NCBI GenBank assembly: GCA_019117495.1 | Contig: DWZP01000014.1 | Coordinates: forward strand, 1-37,456 | Source of the DNA: Fusicatenibacter_A intestinipullorum | GTDB taxonomy: Bacteria; Bacillota; Negativicutes; Acidaminococcales; Acidaminococcaceae | DNA length: 37,456 bases | Reading direction: 5' to 3' | Shown here: positions 31,660 to 37,456 of the stretch, piece after piece | How the letters are laid out: every line of letters starts with the position of its first letter | How positions within the stretch are numbered: the first letter of the stretch is position 1 | The notes under the pieces: generated by a model | What the model was told of the DNA's origin: nothing | Seen by the model: only the letters and a program-made list of their open reading frames with translations | The model's database searches: none | Program-made: the position numbers and the translations under genes

Positions 31660-32655
31660 ATGCGTGGACGCATTTTGGAGATTTTACGTGCCGGAGGGCA
31701 GGAGCCTGTATCCGGTGAAGAACTTTCCCGCCAGCTTGATGTATCGCGCACTGCGGTATGGAAACATATTCAGGCTTTAAAGGCTGAGGGTTATGATATT
31801 GAATCGGTACCTAAAAAAGGTTATGTTTTAAAATCTGCTCCGGACAGGCTGAAACCGGCAGAAATTATAACTCATTTAAAAACAAAATGGCTTGGGCACA
31901 GCATTCATTACTGCGAAAGCGTGGATTCTACCAATAATGTTGCCAAACGCCTGGCTGAAGAAGACTGCGACAACGGGCTTGTTGTTGTAAGCGAAGAACA
32001 GCGCGGCGGCAAAGGCAGGCTTTCGCGCGGCTGGTTTTCTCCGTTTGCGTGCGGCGACTGGTTTTCTGTTGTTTTAAAACCGCCGTTTTTGCCGCAGGAG
32101 GCTTCCAAATGCACTCTTATGGCTGCTGTGGCAGTTGTAAAGGCTGTTAATAAATACAGCGGCGTTAATGCTGCCATTAAATGGCCTAACGATATTTTGC
32201 TGAACGGCAGGAAACTGGTTGGCATTTTAACAGAAATGAGCGCTGAGTTCGGCAAAATTAATTATATTGTTATCGGCACCGGTATTAATGTGAATGTGCC
32301 GAAAAATATTGTGCCGGACGATATTAAAGACTGTGCAATTTCCGTTGCCGACGTAGCGCAGGAACCTGTTTCGAGAGTGCAGATTTTAGCCGATGTGCTG
32401 TTTTATATGGAAGAACTGTACGAAGCAGTTTTAAAGGATGGGTTTGCCCCGGTTCTGGAAGAATGGCGCAAATATTCCTGCACTTTAGGGCAGCAGGTTA
32501 AGGTTATAGCACCCGGTGAAACTTACAGCGGGCTTGCGGTTGATATTGATGCCGACGGGCTTTTGATTGTAAAAAAAGACGACGGAACTGTTGAAAAAGT
32601 TATTGCCGGTGATGTATCAATACGACCGGCAGCAGGCACGGGAAAATACGCTTAA
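31660..32655 (+). CDS. birA: Biotin--[acetyl-CoA carboxylase] ligase, bifunctional BirA with HTH
   Basis: Activates biotin with ATP and attaches it to biotin carboxyl carrier proteins. The HTH domain (about residues 1-60: EELSRQLDVSRTAVWKHIQA) implies that it also acts as a biotin-operon repressor. The ligase domain has the biotin-binding HYCESVDSTNNVAKRLAEE, the adenylate loop QRGGKGRLSRGW (in place of the more common GRGRxGR), KWPNDILLNGRKLVGIL and VIGTGINVNV, and a C-terminal SH3-like domain. 331 residues is the size of the bifunctional form. coaX follows about 90 bp away, with its own promoter. Confidence 0.96.
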   Translation: MRGRILEILRAGGQEPVSGEELSRQLDVSRTAVWKHIQALKAEGYDIESVPKKGYVLKSAPDRLKPAEIITHLKTKWLGHSIHYCESVDSTNNVAKRLAEEDCDNGLVVVSEEQRGGKGRLSRGWFSPFACGDWFSVVLKPPFLPQEASKCTLMAAVAVVKAVNKYSGVNAAIKWPNDILLNGRKLVGILTEMSAEFGKINYIVIGTGINVNVPKNIVPDDIKDCAISVADVAQEPVSRVQILADVLFYMEELYEAVLKDGFAPVLEEWRKYSCTLGQQVKVIAPGETYSGLAVDIDADGLLIVKKDDGTVEKVIAGDVSIRPAAGTGKYA

Positions 32656-32686
32656 GTAAATTTTGCTGTACAGCCCCGGTTTTTTC

Positions 32687-32695
32687 TGATATAAT
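32687..32695 (+). promoter_or_regulatory. Extended -10 promoter of coaX
   Basis: TGATATAAT (32687-32695) is an extended -10 element (TGnTATAAT). A convincing -35 is absent, as is common for this promoter type. It lies about 50 bases before the coaX start. Confidence 0.6.
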
Positions 32696-32742
32696 ATGCG
32701 AGGTTCTTTAGTTAGTAATTTTACTCCGCAGGAGGATAGGCA

Positions 32743-33519
32743 ATGTTATTAGTAATTGATGTTGGCAACACTAATATTGTAGCCGGTGTTTTTGATGGCA
32801 AGAGCCTGGTTTCGCATTGGCGTTTTTCTACTGACCGTTCCAAAACAGCCGATGAATACGGCATTTTGCTCAGAAGTATGTTTAACTATACTAAAATGCC
32901 GATGGACGAAGTTAAGGCGATTATTATTTCGAGCGTTGTACCGCCGCTTATTGTGCCTTTGTGCCACATGTGCGAGCGCTATTTTGACCAGGTGCCCATG
33001 GTTGTTGGCCCTGGCATTAAAACCGGTATTTCCTTAAGATATGATAATCCGCGTGAAGTTGGCGCTGACCGTATAGTTAATGCGGTAGCAGCTTTTGAAA
33101 AATACGCTTCCAAAGGCAAACCGATGATTATTGTTGATTTTGGCACTGCCACAACATTTTGCGCACTTTTGCCTACCGGCGAATATCTCGGCGGCGCTAT
33201 TGCCCCGGGTATTGGCATTTCTGCGGAGGCTTTGTTCCAGCGCACAGCCAAGCTGCCGCGTGTTGAACTTATAAAACCGCCTGCCGTAATCTGCAAAAAT
33301 ACGGTAAACGCTATGCAGGCAGGTATTTTGGTTGGTTTTGTAGGGCAGATGAACGAAATCGTCTGCAAAATGAAGGATGAACTTGGCGGTGAAGCAATTG
33401 TTATTGCAACCGGCGGTTTTGCAACTACCATGGCAGCCGAATCTGATGTAATTGATGCGGTTGAGCCGTTCCTTACTTTGGAAGGCCTGCTTATACTTTA
33501 CGAAAAGAACGCAAAATAA
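32743..33519 (+). CDS. coaX: Type III pantothenate kinase
   Basis: Phosphorylates pantothenate, the first step of coenzyme A synthesis; this form is not feedback-inhibited by CoA in studied cases. The ASKHA fold motifs are present: MLLVIDVGNTNIVAGVFDG at the N-terminus, then a GADRIVNAVAAFE segment, IIVDFGTATTFCAL and a final ATGGFATTMAAES. 258 residues is normal. GGAGG precedes the start. Position next to birA and after ftsH agrees with Firmicutes synteny. It ends in a terminator. Confidence 0.97.
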   Translation: MLLVIDVGNTNIVAGVFDGKSLVSHWRFSTDRSKTADEYGILLRSMFNYTKMPMDEVKAIIISSVVPPLIVPLCHMCERYFDQVPMVVGPGIKTGISLRYDNPREVGADRIVNAVAAFEKYASKGKPMIIVDFGTATTFCALLPTGEYLGGAIAPGIGISAEALFQRTAKLPRVELIKPPAVICKNTVNAMQAGILVGFVGQMNEIVCKMKDELGGEAIVIATGGFATTMAAESDVIDAVEPFLTLEGLLILYEKNAK

Positions 33520-33526
33520 AAATTTT

Positions 33527-33554
33527 GGCCTGCTGAACGGCAGGCCTTATTTTA
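33527..33554 (+). terminator. Terminator after coaX
   Basis: GGCCTGC (33527-33533) pairs with GCAGGCC (33540-33546), and TTATTTTA follows. The dusB start is 20 bp beyond it, so dusB may depend on readthrough. Confidence 0.75.
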
Positions 33555-33565
33555 TGAGGTGAAAA

Positions 33566-34573
33566 ATGCAGATTGGCAATATCAGGCTGAGCGCGCCGGT
33601 AGCTTTGGCGCCCATGGCCGGCATTACCGATATGCCGTTCAGGATTATTTGCAAAGAGCTTGGCTGCGGCCTTGTAGTATCTGAAATGGTAAGCGCCAAA
33701 GGGCTTTTATATAAAAATGTAAAAACGTTTGATATGCTGCGTATTGCGCAGGAAGAACGCCCCGCTGCCATTCAGCTTTTCGGCAGTAATCCGATGGAGC
33801 TTGCCCGTGCCGCTAAAATAGTGGAGGCTGATGGGGCGGATATTATTGACTTTAACATGGGCTGCCCGGTACCCAAAATTGTTAATAACGGCGAAGGCTC
33901 GGCTTTAATGAAAAATCCGCAGCTGGCGTATGAAATTTTGGCGCGTATGGCAGACAGCGTTAAAATTCCGGTTACTGTTAAAATACGTGCCGGATGGGAC
34001 GAAAAAAATATTAACGCTCCCGAAATTGCACTTTTGGCGGAAAAAGCGGGCGTGGCAGCCATTGCCGTGCATGGCAGGACGCGCGAGCAGTATTATAACG
34101 GCAAAGCAGACTGGAATATTATAAAAAAAGTAAAAGAAACCGTAAAAATACCTGTTTTCGGCAATGGCGATATTTTAACAGCTGCAGACGGTTTGCGCAT
34201 GCTTAAAGAAACCGGCTGTGACGGTTTAATGATAGGCCGTGGAGCAGACGGAAATCCGTGGATTTTTACGGAAATTATAAATGCGTTGAACGGCAGCTGC
34301 GGAAAATATGAAGTTCCGCTTGACGTGCGCCTGCATATGATTGAAAGGCATTTGTGGATGCTTAAAGATTTTAAAGGCGAGGTTATTGCGGTAAAGGAAA
34401 TGCGCAGACATGCCGGCGCATATTTAAAAGGCATGCCCATGGCAGCAGAGTACCGTAGGCGCATCAATGAACTTAATACTTGTGAGGAATTTGGCACACT
34501 TTTGCGGGAATACCGTAACGAAGCTGAAAAATTTCTGGCAGCAAAGCATAATTTTTGCAGTGAAGCAGACTGA
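33566..34573 (+). CDS. dusB: tRNA-dihydrouridine synthase B
   Basis: FMN enzyme reducing specific uridines in tRNA to dihydrouridine with NADPH. Motifs in order: ALAPMAGITDMPFRIICKEL, then EMVSAKGLLY, IQLFGSNPMELARAAKI, DFNMGCPVPKIVNNGEGSAL with the catalytic Cys100, VKIRAGWDE, AVHGRTREQYYNGKADW and GNGDILTA followed by DGLMIGRGADGNPWIF. 335 residues is normal. A GAGGTG ribosome site precedes the ATG. Position matches yacF/dusB of the B. subtilis cluster. Confidence 0.96.
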   Translation: MQIGNIRLSAPVALAPMAGITDMPFRIICKELGCGLVVSEMVSAKGLLYKNVKTFDMLRIAQEERPAAIQLFGSNPMELARAAKIVEADGADIIDFNMGCPVPKIVNNGEGSALMKNPQLAYEILARMADSVKIPVTVKIRAGWDEKNINAPEIALLAEKAGVAAIAVHGRTREQYYNGKADWNIIKKVKETVKIPVFGNGDILTAADGLRMLKETGCDGLMIGRGADGNPWIFTEIINALNGSCGKYEVPLDVRLHMIERHLWMLKDFKGEVIAVKEMRRHAGAYLKGMPMAAEYRRRINELNTCEEFGTLLREYRNEAEKFLAAKHNFCSEAD

Positions 34574-34585
34574 AAATTAAGTAAG

Positions 34586-34614
34586 TTGACAAACCCAAAT
34601 TAAAAAATTATAAT
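34586..34614 (+). promoter_or_regulatory. Strong promoter of greA
   Basis: TTGACA (34586-34591), a 17-base spacer and TATAAT (34609-34614): consensus in both boxes and spacing. The leader to the start codon is about 100 bases and contains a strong hairpin. Confidence 0.88.
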
Positions 34615-34648
34615 TTATTCTATAATACTATGAATTTGTTCCGTAACC

Positions 34649-34679
34649 CAGTGTCAGGCATATGCTTGGCACTGTTTAA
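34649..34679 (+). promoter_or_regulatory. Leader hairpin of greA, possible attenuator
   Basis: CAGTGTCAGGCAT (34649-34661) pairs with ATGCTTGGCACTG (34662-34674), 13 pairs with two wobbles. TTTAATATT follows. It begins about 28 bases after the predicted transcription start and 47 bases before the start codon. As an RNA it would use a short loop at the centre (CATATG). Confidence 0.55.
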
Positions 34680-34720
34680 TATTGCTTGGCAGGCGGAACT
34701 TATTAAAAGGAGCATTATTT

Positions 34721-35194
34721 ATGAGCAGTAAAGAAACTATTTTAACAGCCGAAGGCTTAAAGAAACTTGAAGATGAGCTTGAAAATCTCCGTTCTGTAAA
34801 ACGCCATGAAGTTGCAGAACGTATCAAAGTAGCTATCGGCTATGGCGATATAAGCGAAAACTCCGAATATGATGATGCAAAAAATGAACAGGCATTTATT
34901 GAAGGCCGTATTCTTGAGCTGGAACAGATGATCAGCACTGCTACCGTTATCGACAGTGCTTCCAACAAAGAAGGCGTGGTAATGCTTGGTTCCACTGTTG
35001 TGGTTAAAGATATGGAATTTGGCGATGAAGAAACCTATACTATTGTCGGCACAACCGAAGCTGACCCTTCCAAAAACCGTATTTCCAATGAATCGCCGGT
35101 CGGTGCGGCAATTCTTGGTCAGAAAGTAAACTCTGTGGTGCAGGTACATACCCCCGCAGGCGAATTGTCTTATCAGATTTTAGAAGTTAAATAA
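34721..35194 (+). CDS. greA: Transcription elongation factor GreA
   Basis: Rescues backtracked RNA polymerase by stimulating transcript cleavage. I use ATG 34721 (MSSKETILTAEGLKKLE), with AAAGGAG nine bases upstream; an earlier in-frame start at 34682 has no ribosome site. The N-terminal coiled coil carries the acidic tip (YGDISENSEYDDAKNEQAF), which reaches the polymerase active site. The C-terminal FKBP-like domain includes VVKDMEFGDEETYTIVGT and ISNESPVGAAILGQ. 157 residues is standard. lysS follows after 24 bp and is probably cotranscribed. Confidence 0.97.
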   Translation: MSSKETILTAEGLKKLEDELENLRSVKRHEVAERIKVAIGYGDISENSEYDDAKNEQAFIEGRILELEQMISTATVIDSASNKEGVVMLGSTVVVKDMEFGDEETYTIVGTTEADPSKNRISNESPVGAAILGQKVNSVVQVHTPAGELSYQILEVK

Positions 35195-35218
35195 TTTGTT
35201 GGGGAGCGATAAGAAAGA

Positions 35219-37177
35219 ATGTCTGAAGAAACAAAGAATACTCAGGTTCCTGAAGAAGAAGCGATAAGCGAAAAAGAACTTAACGAACAGATGCAGGTGC
35301 GCATTAACAAAATGCACCAGATTGAAGAACACGGCTGGAAGCCTTTCGGTCATAAATTTGAAGTTACCAATTATTCCGGTGATATCAATCAAAATTTTGA
35401 AGAACTTGCTGCCAATGAAACCGTTGTACGCGTGGCAGGCCGTATTATGGCCATCCGCGGCCACGGCAAAACCTGCTTTATGGATATGCAGGATAAAGAC
35501 GGCCGTATTCAGCTTTATGTGCGCAAGGATGCCATTGGCGAAGAAAAATATGCTTTAATTAAACTGCTTGATATCGGCGATATTATCGGCGTAAGCGGCA
35601 CTGTATTCCGCACCCATATGGGTGAACTTTCCGTTAAAGCAGTTGATGTTGAAATTCTTTCCAAATCTCTGCGCCCGCTGCCTGAAAAATGGCATGGTTT
35701 AAAGGATGTTGACACCCGTTACCGCCAGAGATATGTGGATTTGATTGTTAACCCCAAAGTACGCCGTACTTTTGTGCTGCGCAGTAAAATTATCAAAAGC
35801 CTCAGGGAAATCCTTGATGATAACGGTTATTTAGAGGTTGAAACGCCTATCATGAATACCATTCCGGGCGGTGCAGCTGCGCGTCCGTTTATTACCTATC
35901 ACAACGCGCTTGATATGCAGCTTTATTTGCGCATTGCAACCGAGCTGCACTTAAAACGCCTTGTGGTAGGCGGCTTTGACCGTGTTTATGAACTTGGCCG
36001 TGTTTTCAGAAATGAAGGCATTGATATTAAACATAACCCTGAATTTACCAGTGTTGAAATCTACCAGGCTTACGGCGATTACACCGATATGATGGATTTA
36101 ACGGAAAAAATAATTTCCGAAATTGCGCAAAAGGTTTTGGGCACCATGAAAATAACCTACGAAGGACAGGAAATTGACCTGACTCCGCCCTGGCCGCGCC
36201 TCAGCATGATTGAAGCAGTAGCAAAATACACCGGGCAAAACTTTGAAGGCGTAACCGATGTGGAAACCGCGCGCAAAATGGCAGATGCTATCCATGTGGA
36301 ATACGAGCCTACTTTTGGCGTTGGCAAAATTATTAACGCCTGCTTTGACGAATATGTTGAAGATAAACTTATTCAGCCTGTATTTATTACCGGCCATCCG
36401 AAAGAAATTTCTCCGCTCGCCAAGAGCAATCCTGATAATCCGGAAATTACCGACCGTTTTGAAGGTTACATTTACGGACGTGAAATGTGCAACGGTTTTA
36501 CCGAGCTTAATGACCCGATTGACCAGCGTGAACGCTTCCTGAAACAGGTAGAAGAACGCAACGCAGGTGACGAAGAAGCGAATATGATGGATGAAGACTT
36601 CCTTAATGCGCTTGAACACGGCCTGCCCCCGACGGGTGGTTTGGGCATTGGCGTAGACCGCCTTGTTATGCTTCTTACCGACAGCAGCAGTATCCGTGAT
36701 GTATTGTTGTTCCCGACAATGAAAAATATTGGCGGCGAAAAGCCTGCAAATAAAGTTAATAGTGCAGACGAAGCTGCAAATGGTGAAGCGCTTCCGAAAA
36801 TTGATTTGTCGAAAGTAAAAGTAGATCCTTTATTTGAGGATTTTGTTGATTTTGATACTTTCTGCAAGTCTGATTTCCGTGTAGTAAAAGTAGAAGCCTG
36901 CGAAGCAGTTCCGAAAAGCAAAAAACTGCTGCGTTTTACGCTGAATGACGGCAGCGATAAGAAACGTACTATTCTGAGCGGTATTCGTGAATTCTATGAG
37001 CCTGAAGAACTGGTAGGAAAAACCTGCGTGGCTATTACCAACCTTCCGCCGAGAAAGATGATGGGTATCGATTCTGAAGGTATGCTTATTAGTGCAGTAT
37101 ACGAATATGACGGCAAAGAAGGGCTGAATTTGTTGATGCTGGATGATAATATTCCGGCAGGCGCAAAGTTACGCTGA
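35219..37177 (+). CDS. lysS: Lysyl-tRNA synthetase (class II) with added C-terminal tRNA-binding domain
   Basis: Charges tRNA-Lys with lysine. Residues about 60-160 are the N-terminal OB-fold anticodon-binding domain (VAGRIMAIRGHGKTCFMDMQ), followed by the class II core: motif 2 in VFRNEGIDIKHNPEFTSVEI and motif 3 in GGLGIGVDRLVMLLTDSSS. The normal enzyme ends near residue 503 (LLFPTMKN). Here a 30-residue acidic linker and a second OB-fold domain (about 536-652) follow: FRVVKVEACEAVPKSKKLLR, ILSGIREFYEPEELVGK, PPRKMMGIDSEGMLISA. This is the Trbp111/MetRS-C/EMAPII type of general tRNA-binding domain. No stop or frameshift separates the parts. Confidence 0.95.
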   Translation: MSEETKNTQVPEEEAISEKELNEQMQVRINKMHQIEEHGWKPFGHKFEVTNYSGDINQNFEELAANETVVRVAGRIMAIRGHGKTCFMDMQDKDGRIQLYVRKDAIGEEKYALIKLLDIGDIIGVSGTVFRTHMGELSVKAVDVEILSKSLRPLPEKWHGLKDVDTRYRQRYVDLIVNPKVRRTFVLRSKIIKSLREILDDNGYLEVETPIMNTIPGGAAARPFITYHNALDMQLYLRIATELHLKRLVVGGFDRVYELGRVFRNEGIDIKHNPEFTSVEIYQAYGDYTDMMDLTEKIISEIAQKVLGTMKITYEGQEIDLTPPWPRLSMIEAVAKYTGQNFEGVTDVETARKMADAIHVEYEPTFGVGKIINACFDEYVEDKLIQPVFITGHPKEISPLAKSNPDNPEITDRFEGYIYGREMCNGFTELNDPIDQRERFLKQVEERNAGDEEANMMDEDFLNALEHGLPPTGGLGIGVDRLVMLLTDSSSIRDVLLFPTMKNIGGEKPANKVNSADEAANGEALPKIDLSKVKVDPLFEDFVDFDTFCKSDFRVVKVEACEAVPKSKKLLRFTLNDGSDKKRTILSGIREFYEPEELVGKTCVAITNLPPRKMMGIDSEGMLISAVYEYDGKEGLNLLMLDDNIPAGAKLR

Positions 37178-37201
37178 TACTGTCATTAATAAGATAATAA
37201 A

Positions 37202-37233
37202 AAGAGGGTGCTGCGGCACTCTCTTCTTTTTTT
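37202..37233 (+). terminator. Terminator after lysS
   Basis: AAGAGGGTGC (37202-37211) pairs with GCACTCTCTT (37216-37225) with one wobble, and seven Ts follow. Confidence 0.8.
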
Positions 37234-37253
37234 ATAAAATTTTACTTTTAGTG

Positions 37254-37282
37254 TTGACAAGAAGTAAAAATAGTGTTATTAT
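37254..37282 (+). promoter_or_regulatory. rRNA operon promoter P1
   Basis: TTGACA (37254-37259), a 17-base spacer and TATTAT (37277-37282). It is the first of two tandem promoters, about 104 bases apart. Confidence 0.65.
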
Positions 37283-37357
37283 AACTAAGCTGTTTGAAGG
37301 AAGTGGCTTGAAAGAAAAGCAAGGAAAAAACTTTTCGAAAAAAGGTAAAAAAAGCAC

Positions 37358-37386
37358 TTGACAAACCTTTGAAAGTGTAATAAACT
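37358..37386 (+). promoter_or_regulatory. rRNA operon promoter P2
   Basis: TTGACA (37358-37363), a 17-base spacer and TAAACT (37381-37386). A leader of the kind that precedes 16S rRNA follows. Confidence 0.65.
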
Positions 37387-37392
37387 ATACAA

Positions 37393-37456
37393 GTCGCCGG
37401 AAAACGGCAGCACCTTGAAAACTGAACAAGAACCAAGAAAAAGCGAATGTGCGGGC
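37393..37456 (+). other. Leader of an rRNA operon, cut by the window edge
   Basis: After P2 comes GCCGGAAAACGGC (a small hairpin) and ACCTTGAAAACTGAACAAGA, a sequence type found before 16S or 23S rRNA genes in Firmicutes. No rRNA gene body is in the window. In B. subtilis an rRNA operon also follows lysS, which supports this reading. Confidence 0.6.

Noticed and set aside
31606..31660. Biotin operator (BirA binding site) at the birA promoter
   Set aside because: Only a short GTTAA repeat is present; the long interrupted palindrome expected for BirA is not visible.

Overview
The window comes from a low-to-mid GC anaerobic Firmicute. Gene content and order fit a non-sporulating member of the Negativicutes (a Phascolarctobacterium/Acidaminococcus-like gut bacterium). 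That placement is inferred from gene order and protein style, not from a 16S sequence, because the window stops inside an rRNA operon leader.

Layout. (1) 1-5.2 kb is the remnant or end of a mobile element. Its minus-strand genes are an SSB lacking the usual acidic tail, two small unknown proteins, a PcfJ-like protein, a DUF3846-like protein and a further small protein. They are interleaved with long non-coding blocks. Two of these blocks are about 96% identical copies of a 226-bp repeat, each directly upstream of a minus-strand gene (ssb and the DUF3846-like gene). Each copy folds into the same set of hairpins, with differences mostly in loops. A third block (about 1.36-1.82 kb) contains at least eight hairpins and may be a large structured RNA. 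(2) 5.3-5.7 kb holds a tRNA-Ser(CGA) gene with its own promoter and terminator. (3) 5.87-7.25 kb is a very AT-rich island of small membrane-associated proteins, two of them decayed by frameshifts. (4) 7.3-13.1 kb is chromosomal accessory metabolism: an aldo/keto reductase with two 4Fe-4S motifs, a DUF362 protein, an AzlCD branched-chain amino-acid exporter, a Tat-lipoprotein flavodoxin pseudogene and a PutP-type Na+/proline symporter. (5) 13.2-19.7 kb carries DUF1934-argS-pyrG, sppA with a Yip1-like membrane protein, and glpX. (6) 19.8-37.2 kb is a housekeeping cluster: mfd, a SpoVB/MurJ-type flippase, yabN/mazG, hup, divIC, yabR, tilS, hpt, ftsH, birA, coaX, dusB, greA, lysS. It ends at tandem promoters for an rRNA operon whose 16S gene lies beyond the window.

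Region 6 is the Bacillus subtilis mfd-to-lysS-rrn gene order with the sporulation genes (spoVT, yabP, yabQ, spoIIE) missing. The genes link transcription-coupled repair, envelope assembly, division, tRNA maturation, purine salvage, protein quality control, cofactor synthesis and translation. Short intergenic gaps, a translational overlap (tilS/hpt) and internal promoters and terminators divide the cluster into several transcription units.

The most promising undescribed signal is the duplicated structured leader in the mobile element (1122-1356 and about 4664-4900, minus strand), together with the adjoining structured block at 1357-1817. Other points worth a look are a lysyl-tRNA synthetase with an added C-terminal tRNA-binding domain, a strong hairpin in the greA leader, and a structured leader before DUF1934-argS.
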